Positions 13,453-63,506 of a DNA stretch of 64,000 bases are shown here, piece by piece. The stretch is from Trematomus loennbergii (taxonomy: Eukaryota; Chordata; Actinopteri; Perciformes; Nototheniidae). Under the pieces are notes generated by a model. It had not been told where the DNA came from, did no database searches, and saw only the letters and a program-made list of their open reading frames with translations. The first letter of the stretch is position 1; every line of letters begins with the position of its first letter. The position numbers were made by a program, and so were the translations under genes. The stretch is from contig JAAOOA010000399.1 of the NCBI GenBank assembly GCA_012861695.1, positions 11,813,731 to 11,877,730 of the forward strand, read 5' to 3'.

Positions 13453-13990
13453 CTTCTCTCTGGCTGGGACGCGGTGCAGCAAAACTTTCGGCTAATTCAT
13501 CCTCTGTCCGACCAGGTGGACTTCTCGCCCTCCGCGACCTTTGCCGTACTCGTTGCCTCCACTCTTGTCACCTCACACGACCACCGGCTCTCTTTTCGGC
13601 TCATGTAGGTAGCCCAAAAACTCCCCAATTCAATGCATATTCCAGCAAAGATAGTTTTCTCTCCGCCTCCAAAAGTGTGTCTCTCCGGCTCGCCCCGTCC
13701 TCCAGCAGACCAGATGTTGGGAAGTTTATGCGTCTCTGCAGGCAGCTCGCTGGGTCTTCTTTGTCTGCACTGCAGGGTTACTTTCAGTTGCTTTTCTGCA
13801 AAAAAATGTCCAAGTCCACCACCGTCCAAGCGTTTAAACTACGTCCTGTGTAGGCTACTCGGTCTCTCCTCTTCATTACTCCCACTGAACTTGCCTCAGA
13901 CTTCTGTGCTGCAGCTATTGGACAGGAAACTACAGTCAGCAGTGATTGTGCTTCCTCCAGGCTACAAACTAGTTGGGCTGAACTATACTG
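13453..13990 (-). other. Candidate 5' non-coding first exon and promoter of the left gene
   Basis: Read on the minus strand, a GC-richer segment ends at 13453 with CAGAGAGAAG followed by GTACGGGG, a plausible splice donor. An open frame through 13829-13497 lacks a good start and matches nothing I know, so I read it as 5' UTR. It includes a potential 36-codon upstream ORF beginning MSRKESRWSC. A TATA-like TTATATGA (minus strand, about 13993) lies upstream of a transcription start that would fall near 13960. No transcript evidence is available. Confidence 0.3.
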
Positions 13991-16900
13991 TCATATAATT
14001 ACCCCCTTAACCCGAACCAGACACAGCAATAACACAGGGTAGCTTTCATCAGGAATTATGAGCCCAGAGACCATATGTTTTGTCATTAATAACAGAGTAA
14101 CAGTTTGTGAATATAACTTTTTATGTACAAGTTTCAACACTTTTACTCATTCAAAATTACTTGAATGCAGCATACCTGTGGTGCTCAGTTATGGTCACTA
14201 TTTGTAGCACATTATGCTTTAATATTATGATATTCTATAACATTCTGTTGAGTTATTACTGCTATATTTTACTCTTTCAGATCTTAAATATAATACTGAA
14301 GGTGTTTCAATGGATGCTAAATTCTATTTTTGTCAGCCAATACAGTTTTTTCACCTTGGAGAAACTCTGAAAACTTACATTTTGCAAACCAATTGCAATT
14401 TCTGTATAGTAAGCAAGAACAATATCTAATTCTTCTAATTATGGGCCATTTTCTGCCCAGTACACATACTCCGACATGAGTCGAACGAGACCTCTGTTCT
14501 TCAGGTGCAGGGTCACATGCTGTTATGACTCAATGTGGGAATTTCTTTGTGCAAGTGACCTCTGTAGGTATCCCAGCACTAGACTAAACAAGGTCTTGTC
14601 TCATGATTCATCCTCATAATACTAAGTGTGCACTCAAAAGCAATTACAATTAAGCCTACAAAGCACATCCCCACCTTAAACCCTTTTTGCCGTTGACAGC
14701 TGGCATTATTTTTTAAGCTTAGAAAATACAGTAATTTACTGTCAATCCAGAGATATTGAAACACAATTAGCCTTGCAAATCTCACTGAAAACATCATTGT
14801 TTATCAAAACCATAAACATGTTATCAAGTGTTGAATAAGTGAATTCATTTTATCGACTAACTAAATTAGCGTGTTACATAAATAAAGACTTTTAAAGAAA
14901 GAGGATAAAGTCCCCTTTTATATAGTGATTTATAATATTTGAGTAATGCATCTCCTCTGATATCTGTAATCCAATTAATAAACAAACAAATAGAGTTGAG
15001 CCACAATAATTGAATTTACTGTGTGTATTTACATTGACAATCATACAAATATAAAATAAAATATGTGAGCTTCATGAAACCAGAATCTTTGTGAAACCCC
15101 TTAACCTTGGTTTAGCACTAAATCTATTGTAAATATATTGACTTTTGATAGTTCAAGCTCACTATTTTCATGAACAAGTTTAAGCTTCTTTTAATTACAT
15201 TCTCAGATGTTCTTGAATTACAAAGATGCACATACCTTTCAATGGACCTCATATTTATGTTTTAAGACTTTACACCAATAGTTATGCAGCAACGACACAG
15301 ATTTTGAAATGAATGAGTGATGTGTCCAATAACACAAGTAGTCTTTGTTAGGTAGTGATCTTTTTTTAACATAAAATATATGAGTGTATTTAAATGTATG
15401 ACAATACTGATCACAATAAGCCTAATATCTCTACCAGTATCGGATGTATTATTTTCGAAAAAACGTTCCAACAGACAATCCACTACTTATCATCATTTTT
15501 TTTTTATCGTTACCCCACATTAGATTTTTCATCAACACACAAAGGTTCAGAGTTACTCTACAAATATCAATATAGAGTAACATAGAGAAACTGAACCCAT
15601 ACATCAAATGTAGAATAAACATATTAAACAATGCAATAAAACAACAGAACGAAATCACTTGAAAGAGAAAAAAATAACATTACAAGTTATATTTAATTAG
15701 ACACATTCAAATTAAGCTGTTATTGCATACAGTAGTAAGCTCAAAACTCAACCTCTTAGCATCTGCAAAAAAGGACGTCTAACGTTGTTTAATTTCATAT
15801 TGAGAATATTCTTTACCTTTTAATATAACCTATGATAAAGTAGTAGGAATAATGGAAGTATTTATTGGGTCACTCATGATACAGAGGATTACAGCCAGCA
15901 TGACAGACCGGCTCTGTCTGTCTGAGTCATGTTGACACCCGGAGGATGTTTCTGATGAGGGTTTTTATTGTGATTGATGTTTGGAGGCGTGGCAGGGTCT
16001 CAAGGTAATTCACAGCAGCAAATCTTCTGAGGCCTTTTCTGAGACAGGCTTCATTTTACTAACAACATGATAACCTCCTGTTCTATTTGTGTGTACAATC
16101 ACTCATCTGAGACAGCCAGGCTTTGACACTGAACTATTTGTGGATTTAGTGTGGGCTCAGCGTCTGTCTGGGCACAAGGGTCAGAGTCTGTGTGGAAGTG
16201 TCTCAGCAGGATTGCTTTTTTATTGTTTGTCTCCTTGTTTGTGAGAGAAATCTAGACATAGTGCAGTTTACTGGGGCCAGCTGGGTACTGCTGATCTGAC
16301 AAAACTTGCTTTAGGATCCAAATATTTTTGTAACACATATTCCATAGATATTAAATTAAGACAGATAATTAAGAGGCTGACGCAGTAACACCAATGGATG
16401 ATTTTAACAAAGTCTGCCACTGACAGGAAGTGGGATAACAACCAATACAGCATTTCAAAGTCTCTTTGAGTTAATTCATATCAACACATTTCAAATAGTT
16501 GCCCTCCCTGCTGTTTTACATGCATAACTTAACAGGATGGGACAAAGCATCCAAATTGTATCAAATTTAAATTCCCCCCCCCCTCCCATTTCAACTTATT
16601 CACAGGATCACAATGTGTTAATGAGGCAAATTCTTGTCTTTTATCTGATATCATCACATCAGCTAAAAACGATACCGTACAATTATGGAGTAATAAAAGC
16701 AGAGATCCCACTTAAATAAACCAAATACAAGCTTCAAAGACCCTGAAGACTGTTGACATTACACTGTGGCTACATTAAAGCCTTGTCTGTTTGTACAAGA
16801 TTGAGTCCCCCACCTATTCCAGCACTGCACAATGAGAGCGGAGACGTCTTGTCATCAGCTTCCTGAAACACTCATTCTCTCTATCCTCTTCCGTTTGTGA

Positions 16901-17319
16901 CTATGCCTCAACCTTTCAACGAGACCACAATGATACAGTCACATAGCTCCCATTTATTTCGCTTGGTATTTACATAATAACTTAAACACTAGTCATTAAC
17001 AGGTACTCAAAGGTTATTTAATCAACAAGTATTAATTATTTTGAAAAATGATTTTTCACAGAGTAGTTTAGCAGGTTGCCTTTGTTCTGGTTCTACAGTA
17101 ATTGGCAGCTTCCTGTGGAGGTGAACGAGGACTCTTCGGACCGTCCAGGGTCTGTAGCACCAGGCAGATTAATATAGCAGTGTCCCTCCACATTTCTCAC
17201 CATCAAATCAGCTTCAGTTATTGAATCAGGAGCAGCACATAGGCACATACACAATATATTTGTATTGGGTCCAGATGACATAAATATCTTGTCCCTGATC
17301 CTGAACCGTTATAACTGTC

Positions 17320-17655
17320 CTTTGAAGGAACAGTTTCATATTTTAGGTTACATTTTAGGTTAAATGAGGAGATCATTACCTCTCACATGTCAGTACAGTG
17401 CATGTCAATAAGGGTAACAAAATCCACCTGTAAGCACATCTTGTAAGTTTAACACTTACAAAAACGATGTAAACATTACAGTTCAATGTTTTACGGTTAC
17501 CAGGCTATATTTAGGCCAGCATGATTTGCCAGGTAACAGCCCTTTTTTATGGTTGTTGAATTTGTGTTACCCTTTGAATGTTTCTTAATGCTAAGCTAAG
17601 TTAATTAGCTTCTGGCTCCTGAACTTACCTATTAATTTACAGGACGTCACAAATT
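17320..17655. repeat. Degenerate percomorph interspersed repeat
   Basis: The stretch opens with TTTGAAGGAACAGTTTCATA and contains ATGAGGAGATCATTACCTCT, GGTAACAAAATCCACCTGTA and, inverted, ATGCTAAGCTAAGTTAATTAG. These are hallmarks of a high-copy fish repeat that I recognise by its 'aaggaacagtttgacatttt', 'gataccactctcatgtctgt' and 'ttagcttagcataaagac' segments. The copy is old and appears internally rearranged. Confidence 0.5.
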
Positions 17656-18214
17656 AATATTTTGGCAAGTAAGCTATTATGTGTAGTATGTGATATTGCT
17701 CCAAATGATCATGAAAAAAGGAGAGTCTACACTTCGAATACTTACCTTGCAAATATTGTTCAAGGTCCATTATGATACAGGGAGTATCATAATATGCACT
17801 TTATTTGAGATTACTTGCACTTAAGTTTCAACTCTAGCTAGAAAGGTCCGAGGCTTCAGAGGCCTTCCAGTTAGCTGAGATACAGCAGAGAGAGAGCTTC
17901 TCCAGCTCACCAGCACTGGAGGACTGAGCGTGGAGCCCCACTGCTGCAGGACTTCTGAGCAGAATGCTTTAGATACCACATCCAGGCCCTATACCCAGCG
18001 TCAGATCAGCGGACATGCTGGGAGGGGCGGACAGAGGAAATGTAGAGATTGGGAGAGAGTACAGTGTATGTGTAGGTGTCTGTTCACAAGGGAATGAAAC
18101 TGGAGCCACACACACACAGAGAGTATCTGCTGAGACCATCGGATTATTATTCTAAACTTTTGACGTTGATTGTTTCAGTGGTTTTGAACAGTCTGGTTGT
18201 TACTGGGAGATTGA

Positions 18215-18259
18215 GCAAGAGAGAGAGAGGTAGAGAGGTAGAGAGAGGTAGAGAGAGGT

Positions 18260-18290
<31 letters not shown>

Positions 18291-18306
18291 GAGGTAGAGA
18301 GAGAGT

Positions 18307-18337
<31 letters not shown>

Positions 18338-18532
18338 GAGAGAGAAAGAGAGAGAGGGGTAGAGAGAAGAGGTAGAGAGAGGTAGAGAGAGGTAGAGAGA
18401 GAGAGAGAGAGGGGTAGAGAGAGAGAGAGGTAGAGAGAGGTAGAGAGAGAGAGGTAGAGAGAGAGAGAGAGGTAGAGAGAGGTAGAGAGAGAGAGAGAGA
18501 AAGAGGTAGAGAGAGAGAGAGGAGAGAGAGAG

Positions 18533-18591
<59 letters not shown>

Positions 18592-18653
18592 GGAGAAGAG
18601 AGAGAGAGGAGAGAGAGAGAAGAGAGAGAGAGAGAGAGGAAGAGAGGAGAGAG

Positions 18654-18696
<43 letters not shown>

Positions 18697-18725
18697 GGAG
18701 AGAGAGAAGAGAGAGAGAGAGAGAG
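18215..18725. repeat. Large (GA)n / GGTAGAGA satellite
   Basis: About 510 bp of almost pure purine on the plus strand. It is (GA)n broken into higher-order units by GGTAGAGA, GGGTAGAGA and GGAGAGA variants, most regular between 18230 and 18540. The minus strand reads as long Ser-Leu frames in three registers, which are artefacts of the CT repeat. Confidence 0.97.
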
Positions 18726-18929
18726 GGGTGAAAATGTGGTTCCAATCACTCACAAAGATGCTTTTGTTCTGTAGCTTGGGCCCTCTCTCTCACACACACT
18801 CTCTCACACACTCTCATTCTCTCTCTCTGGAGTTTCATCCACTTTCTCATCTGAACTCTCTGAGGAGGATCCTGGGAAGAAAAAGCTACCTGAGAGACAC
18901 TCACTAATTGGAGGCTTTAGTTATTGCCA

Positions 18930-19130
18930 TAAAAAAGTCATAAAGAAATCCTGGTTTAGTATGTCGTTAAAAAAAGTAATAAATAAAGTTATTGTACTTC
19001 ATAAAAAAGTCCATAGCATTGTATTTGATAGAACAGTGAATAGTTGAGTATGTCTTAAAAAACGTTATATTATATCATGCCATAAACATGCCATAAAAAA
19101 GTAAAAGTATAGTATGCCATAACAATGTAT
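18930..19130. repeat. Degenerate AT-rich direct repeats
   Basis: The pattern CATAAAAAAGT or close variants recurs at about 30-60 bp spacing (near 18928, 18965, 19000, 19055, 19090), mixed with TATGYCATAA. It looks like a decayed AT-rich minisatellite. The family is unknown. Confidence 0.4.
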
Positions 19131-21519
19131 TTTAAAAACGAAATAGTGTATTATGTCATAATAATGTCTAACAAACATATGAATACTTTTGGGCCAACAA
19201 AACATGCATTCTAAGTCTATTACACCCACCCACATTAGCTTTGGTATCAATACCAATAGAAACTCTGATATTATTTTGACACTAAACACCAACATATTTT
19301 TCAACATATCTCTTTTTTCAATTTAAGCACCTTTGAAAGTCAGCTTTAGACTGGTACGTTTAAATCGATTTATTATGACTGTAAGCAATGCATACTGATC
19401 ATTTCCTGATATTTTGAGGGCGGCCATTTCAAATATTCTCCCCTGTTTACATATAGTTTGACAACCCCTGCATTAGACTGAATAATCAGATCCATGTGGA
19501 TGCATGCAGCGGCAGATCATCAGTATGTTGTGCTGTTTTGAGTATTAAGTCAACACACTGGAGGACTGCCCACTCCCTCAGCCACAGACAGGAGGGGAAG
19601 ACGGGTGAGGGAGGATGACAGTGAGAGAGATGTTAGCATGGCGCTCAGTACATTTATTTTGTGACTCACAGGGTCTGCCTGGACCTCAGTGCTCACTATG
19701 CATCTGGGACTAACAGCCATCCATTTACCCAATCAGAGACACATACGCACACATTAAGTCCTGCAAGTCCTGCATAAACGTGTATCCAGGTTTGCACAAT
19801 GCACACACTCCTGTGTGCACACCTATTGCTCACTTTGTCCAGATGGGCATTAAGAAATATATTCAGTGCTCAATGCCAAACACTACTGTGCCACGCCAAT
19901 AATAACCTCTTTGTGTGTTGCTCTGCACCCTGGCTCACCTTGCACAAGTACAGTATATAGTTCTGAGTTTCTGCTTAGTATTCATGATGTGTGCATGCCA
20001 GTGAGTGTGTTTCTGTATGCGTGTGCATGTGTCACTGTAATAAGCTTAAGATGGGGTCTCTCCCAAAACCAAATGTCATAGGGATTTAAGCGTCAAGAGT
20101 GAGTTTCCTCCCAGCTGACTAACAGAGAAGTTCACTAAAAGCACAAGATTAAACAAAGTCTCAACTTTCCAAATAACATCCAGCCAGTTTCCATTTTTTC
20201 TCCCTGTGGCAACACATCCACCATGCAGCGCGCATGCAGCTTTAAAGATAAGCTGTAGGGCATGTGAAGTAGAGAGACAGTATGGGAGAGAAGGAAAGAT
20301 GATGGGTGAGTGAAAAAGAAGTCTCACAAAACTAGACTGTATGATATTCAGTGATTTTCAACCACCTGCATTTATGTTACTCCCTCCATCCCAAACTCTA
20401 CAGGTTGGTTCTGCACTCTCTGGCCCACCCTGTTGGTCGGACCCTGTCAGTGGACCACAGTGCTGTTTGTTGCTGGGTTTGTGTTTATGAGATGCTGCTT
20501 GTGTTGTCCGGTTTGTTTACTCCTCCTGGTGGCCACTCTCTGCATCACAACACATGCTGACCTCTCTGAAGGCCTTGCATGATTTACACAGGCTGTCTGG
20601 AAATGTTTCTGTTTGAGCAGCAGTTTGTCATGTAATGAGGGTCACAGTTCAGAGAGGATCGATTAACTATTATACTGTAATGATTTGATATATTAATTTA
20701 AGGATTGTGTGTTTGTGTAAGAGTGCATGTTGTTCGATTATAGTGAAATATTTCTACATTTCTTAGGGCCTTAGCTCTTATAGTTTATTTTAAAAAGCAC
20801 CTCAGATTTTGACAGCTGTTGTTAAAAGTGAGATGACACCATTTCTGATGAAACTCACCATAACGAGTTTTTACTAGAAAATGTAATATTTGGCACATTA
20901 TAACAGGATGCTAAGAGGACATTTGTTCTGAACATTCAGCTATCCTTCATTATTAACAGCAGTTGCCTTGATTAGTTTTCCCTAATTATAGTGGTTAGAG
21001 ACTGCAGGAGTCGAGCGTTTATATAATAAGTAGTCTGGCAGTGGTCACAGTGAAAATTAGAGTAGCCTCATTTAATACTTAGGTATATCACTGCATTTTC
21101 AGTTTGTGTTGTCATAGCTTGCTGCACGACAGGATTCATTATTTTGTTAGGTATTATAATATAAATAAAGTATTTATTTACTGTGGTAGGTAGTTTCACA
21201 GGTATTTGTTATATATACCCTGTGATTGTAAGTAGAATGAACTCTTAAAAGGAAGCATTGTTTATTTTGCGTTATGGATACATTATGTGAAGCAGTTGTG
21301 ATCATTTGATCAGAATATTTATTTTCTTTGCAGACTGATATATGTCAAGACCTGTGTTAAATCTAAGAGGTCAAACTAACCTGCTATGTATAAGAGAAAA
21401 GCAAGCAAGAATTAGAGAGTAAGTTAGAAGAATAAATCATTATTTAATAATATCATGATCCCTTTAACAAGTTTAGGAACCAAAGCTATCTACTTCTGGA
21501 GAAGAAACAACAAGGACGC

Positions 21520-24500
21520 AGCAATCGACAGTGTAATAAGTATTTTATTGCATTTTATAATGCCATTGTCAATAATTAGTACAGATTACATGCAACTAGA
21601 CCTACTGTACAGTTTTTTTATTGTCTGCATGGACAGACACAAGAAGATTCAGGTTACAAATACACAGATATATGTGTGTGTTTTTTATACAGCATGAAGG
21701 AAAGGGCAGTGACTGGCATTACATGGCTGCCCGGGGGGAGGGTCAGAGGGCTGGGCTCCACTTTCTGTCTAAAGCTGCCGCCCAGTCCCTGTCCCCACCT
21801 CTTCCTCGGGTCACACTTTCAAATAACAAGAAACAGAACAAAAACCAAAGGAAAAAGAGAGGTAAACAGGTAAACTGAAACTAAGAAACAATACAGAGTC
21901 ACTGCTGAAAATGTACACACATTCCTTAGGTTTAACCAGAGGAGAGCTGAAGTGGTAGTTCCATCGGATTCTGGCTATCTACGTGATAATACCGCCAGGC
22001 AATGCTCCACTTTGAGAGTCCCTTTCCCCCTCACATGACACCTCAGAACTGTCCAATCACAAGTCAGGATTTGGGCTCCCCGTGTCCTTTGAGTCAGTCA
22101 CCAGCCAATAGGATGCAGGCCGCTCCTACAACACCTTTACGTGGATGTACGAGATAACAGCTATCAGTGAAGTCCATGGAGACTTTTGGAAGTAGCTTGG
22201 TTTTGTTTGGTTAAAGTTGTGGCATTGGTTTGGTTACAGTTTGGTTACAGTTCAGGAGTTTGGACTAAGCAAATGGTTGCCTTCAATGCCTTTGGTAGTC
22301 AGAGGGTGAGCTGCATCTCTGAGAGCCATTCCACATTTTGGTATTGAGACTACACATGAGGAGGAGTATCAAAAATGCAACAGTGTCAGGCTTTGATCTG
22401 CCTCTGGGACTAGGAGATGGGGTCTGTGACTGGTCACCACCAGCCAGGTGTGTGACTCAGTGACACCCCCATGGCGCCTGCAGATGATTGGCAGCTCTGC
22501 GGGTCGGAGTTCAGCACAGGAATGACAGGGGTCAGGAGTCAGAGGGAGGGGTCACAGGGAGCTGGGACACATATTGGCACCTGAGAGGACCAACAGCAAT
22601 ATCTTTCTAGAGCTCCGCAATTTTTTTTTAAAGCAAGAGAGGGGCTACATATTCATACATTTTTTCCTCTTTCTCTTTTTCTTTTCAGAGATTTTGGTCC
22701 TGTCTTTGAGAAAAAGTCCTTCTGAGGTATCAATACATAATGAAGTAACTTTTTAGTTTGTTTTCCATTTGTTTTGTTTTTCTTTCCTTAAAAATGCATA
22801 AATGCAGTACAGAGACAAAAAAGTATCAAAATAGACCTAGCTAAGATAAATATACAAACAGGTGTTACCTAAACCACTGATCTAACTTTTATTCTTTTAA
22901 TTTTTTTTTGAGATAATACACTTAAAAAAATCAGCGTCCCAGACGTTTTATGAAGAACTGAAAAAATGGAAACAAACAAAACGAAAACTAATAAACCAAG
23001 ATACCTGCAGCACTTAATATGATAAATACATATACTTCAGCATTAGCAGTACAGTATAGGAATCAGAGCTGAAAGCTTTACAATAGCTAAACAGGTGCGG
23101 AAAATAAAAACAGGAGATCAGAAAAATCAAAAGGACAAAACGGGAAAGAATGCCCTGGAGAGATAAGTCAAGCATTAATATACAAGAATACATCATGTTA
23201 TGCCAAGCTGGAGAAAGAACAGAAGTGTTACATGACGACCTGTGAACAATCTACATCTTTATAAAACAGCTTTGTTTACAGGTGTACCTTAAAGCACAAG
23301 TCAGAGATCATCTATGTACTGAATGCAGCAGTTCCTCTGGGTTTGGATATTACTAGTAGTAGTGATGAGTTTCTTTAAGTGTGTGTTAGTCCTCTCAGCA
23401 TCTCTGTGAGTGTTTTGGCGAAGCGGCTGCCGCTGTGTTGAGGGTCTTTGGATATCTGGATGGTTAGAGCCTCTGTTTGCACTAACCCACAGCCCCGCTT
23501 CTAAGCCTAAAGCCTCTGTTACTCCTGTGTGTGTTTTAACAACCGTGTTCTGTTCATGAATATGCACATGTTCAGTCAGAGCACACAGTGAGAGGCTGTT
23601 CACTTAGATCAGAGCTAATCGATGCAGGAATATGGTCAGCTGATAAAAAACAGTTTCATATATCGAGCACTTCACAACACACTTAGAGGCGTAGAGAGTG
23701 CTTTAGATGTGGTTTAAGGAGAGGTAGTCATTTTTTAATTCCATGGAAAGTGAAACGTCTCTGTGTTTTTGGGCTCGAGCAGATGTGTTAGGGAGTCCAG
23801 ATCGCCAAATAGCTTTTTTTTCTCTTGTCAGTCATACAGTAATGTGTAACAACAATTTTGGCATTTGTTATAATCATCGAGTAAGAATGGAGGAAAAAAA
23901 TATTTTAGTTCGGTCTCCCATTGGCTATGTGTTGAACCGTTTTGAAAAGGAGGTAGTGTTATTTTTGGTTTTTTATCTCGTTTCAAGATGTCTGTCTGCC
24001 ACTTTGTACTTTGTTAGAAATCAGTCTCTAATGTGACAGGAAACAGTCCTGTTTGAACACAAAGTCATCAGAAAGGTTCTTTCATTAAATAAGAGAAAAT
24101 CGTCTGAAGTGCAAGAGATAGTTTGACAAAAAGTAAGAAAATATGAACCCAACTTTCAATTACATGATGTCCCTTGGTTGTTTTCCTCTTACATTGGTAT
24201 GTTTTTTTTACTTGTTCCCTCTTTATTAAATAATGTATGTTTTTGGAATAACTCCTTCAAAGATGTGACTTGTGTCCAGTACACTTCCCCTTTCTGCAAA
24301 TATTACATACAGATCAACAGGGTTATGTTTGTTCCCTAGATTGAAAAACTCCAAATGTTTGTTAGGACAGCACCAGAAAAAGTATGCCTGTTAAGCGGAA
24401 AGTGTTTAAATGCCTCACGAGTGCCTAATTTTTAGGCCTGCTCTTACAGCAGTAGGGCCAGTCGGGTTGTGTTTGGAACACAGTTTAGCCTGAGAGTGGA

Positions 24501-26708
24501 GAGACAGGGTTTCACCTCTAAGTGCTTTTTTCTTTTCTCTTTCTTTTAGTTTTTTCAGAGGAACTGTGCGAGGTTTGTTAATACTAGTTTTTGGCCTCAT
24601 ACCTAATGTGAGTCATTCGTATCCGTTTATCATGTAAAAGCTTTGATGTCTCCGAGTCCTAGTTTGCTTCACACACTTTGGTTTTCGGAATGGTCAGCAC
24701 TGTAAATTATGTAAAATGTCAACACAATATTTATATGAATACAATAATAAGAATTCAAACTCCTGGTTTGTTGTCTTTTGGCCAATTCTTTAAGAAGAAA
24801 AAAAAGGAAACTCATAAGGGCAAAATAAACTACAGGGTTTTTGGTTTTCTACATATTTCTTTGGTTACCTGTAACAAAAATAAAATGGGAATAAGCAGAT
24901 AATAGTTTAAAATAAATGTTAAATTTGGTATGGCACTGTAGAGAAAAGTAATGCTTTTTATGCTCACGGAAAACAAAAACAAAAAATCTCACGTGCTATT
25001 CCTTTAACACAAACTCACACAGTGAATTGCAGATAGCTTCTACACAGTAACTATTACAACCATAGAGCTTTGAATCGAAGCTGAGCAGAGTTGCCGCATT
25101 TGGTGTCCCACAGAAAGAATCCCCCCTTTTTTGTTTATCAATTTGGACACAGTTCCAGGCAGAACCTTTGTGGGATGAGGTATTCTCTCACTGCAGTAAT
25201 AATATATATTTTTTTAAAGCATTACTGATATTTCTCAACTAAATACACAACCAAAAACAAATGAAAGAGAGAATAAAAAATAAAAAAAAGGTTCAGCTGT
25301 TAAATAATGTCTGGATAATGGCAACTTTAAGTGCTATTTCCATATTTCTTGCCTGCTACACTTGGGACAGAAAGGGAGAGGGGCAGGAGTGGGGGTCGGG
25401 TATCACAAGTTGGGACAATACTGCGCTTTTTTTTTTGTTGTTGCCAATACTCATTTGGAATGGTGTGAACAGCCAGAATAAATCAAACAATTTACAATAC
25501 AAAAACAAAAACAGCATCCTAAGAAAAGGTACGTTGAAACAGAACGCCACCATGGAAATATTGATCCTCAAAATAAACAATGATAATAACATCAAATAAA
25601 AAAGGAAATGACAAAAGCTACCACACTTTTTTTTCTTGTTATACTCCATAATCATGAACAGTTTTCTTTTTAAGTCACAATTTTTCTGTAGACGCTTCCT
25701 CCCTCATTTTTCTCTGTTCCCCTCCTTTCTTCTCATTCTCAAAGTGTTCCGAGCTCATCGCTCCATCTGCAGACGGAGCGGAGGAGAAGGACAGCACCAA
25801 ATGGTCCTATTCCTGCAGTCTTTTTGGGGTAGGGATGGGAAGGGATTGAGGTGGGGTAAGGACATTTTCTTTTTACTCAATTAGAAGCAAAGAGTTAAAA
25901 AGATGTTCGGGGGGGGGGGCAGAAGTTTAGACAGAGACCCGGGCCACAGCCTCGCCTGCTCTGCAGAAGTGTCGGAGCACTGTTGGAGGTAATCTTTGAA
26001 AGCGCTCCTCCTCCCTTCCCATCTTGAAGCCCGACAGTTTCATTTCAATCAAATAAAAAAAAAATGAAAATGCAAGTGATTGACTCAAGGAGGGGGAAAA
26101 AGGAGAGGTGTACTGCACAGCCCCTGGTGACTGCTCCACATATATATATACACATGATCCTGTGTGTGTCTATCTCTGTCAAACACACACACACTCACAC
26201 ACATACTCGCACACCTGTGTGGCTTCTCAACTGACGTAAAAATAAAACAGCTAGCCAGGCAGCCTGGGACAACAGCGAGTGGGGGGGTTTGCAGAGTGGT
26301 CGGGCAAGGAGAAGAGTGTGTCCAAACCTCTGAGGGTCTCTACACAGAGGCTGACCAGGGAGGATGATGACACAAGGTTTGACAAGTGATTGTGTGTGTG
26401 TGTGTGTAAGTGTTTTTGTGTTGTGTATATGCGGTAAGTGGTGTTACACCTCTGAGCCAAGTGTTGTAAAAGAAACACATGGAGCTAAAGCAGTGTTCCA
26501 CTGTCTTGTTTTAGCGCCTTACGAGTAACGGAGATCTAACCCTGTTTGGAGTTTTTCTCAATGTTGTCCTTGGTTGCTTGCATTTTCTCAAAAACAAAAA
26601 AAAACATTCTCTTTTTTCTCTCTTAAGTGTACTGTAGCTATCGTTTCCTCTTCACGCTGACAAGAGGGTTCAGGGAGTGATTTCCCTCCGGTCCAATGGG
26701 CATCTGTT
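21520..26708 (-). other. Probable foxp4 3' UTR
   Basis: The sequence downstream of the foxp4 stop codon has no microsatellite array until the GT/CA runs near 26165-26410, and no coding exon. It is relatively free of recognisable repeats compared with the flanks. Long 3' UTRs are usual for FOXP genes. Poly-A signals on the minus strand (TTTATT on plus) occur near 24232, 22888, 21617 and 21544. I take the last pair as the most distal plausible end, giving a UTR of up to 5.2 kb. The end point is inference; an earlier site would shorten it. Confidence 0.45.
21544..21549 (-). terminator. Candidate distal polyadenylation signal of foxp4
   Basis: On the minus strand this is AATAAA, with a second one at 21617-21622. 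Downstream on the transcript (21510-21535) the sequence is U/GU-rich (TTGTTGTTTC), as expected of a downstream element. Several alternative signals exist closer to the stop codon. Confidence 0.3.

Positions 26709-63506
<36,798 letters not shown>

Larger units (their letters stand above)
13991..21520. other. Intergenic region between left gene and foxp4 3' end
   Basis: This is AT-rich sequence without splice-bounded open frames. Contents: a degenerate interspersed repeat (17320-17655), the large GA satellite (18215-18725) with flanking CT/CA-rich DNA to about 18830, and a run of degenerate ATAAAAAAGT-type direct repeats at 18930-19130. The rest is unremarkable. A GC-richer patch at 17880-18090 contains a GTGAGC on the minus strand, but frames around it close quickly. 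Confidence 0.5.

Noticed and set aside
13497..13829. 110-codon minus-strand open frame as a coding exon
   Set aside because: No ATG with good context at its start, no conserved residues, and it ends in a stop before the candidate donor; read as 5' UTR instead.
18230..18540. CRISPR-like regular repeats
   Set aside because: The periodic units are purine satellite variants with no unique spacers, in a vertebrate genome.
18147..18753. Three long overlapping Ser-Leu open frames on the minus strand
   Set aside because: They are translations of the CT strand of the GA satellite in all three registers; no start context, domain or splice structure.
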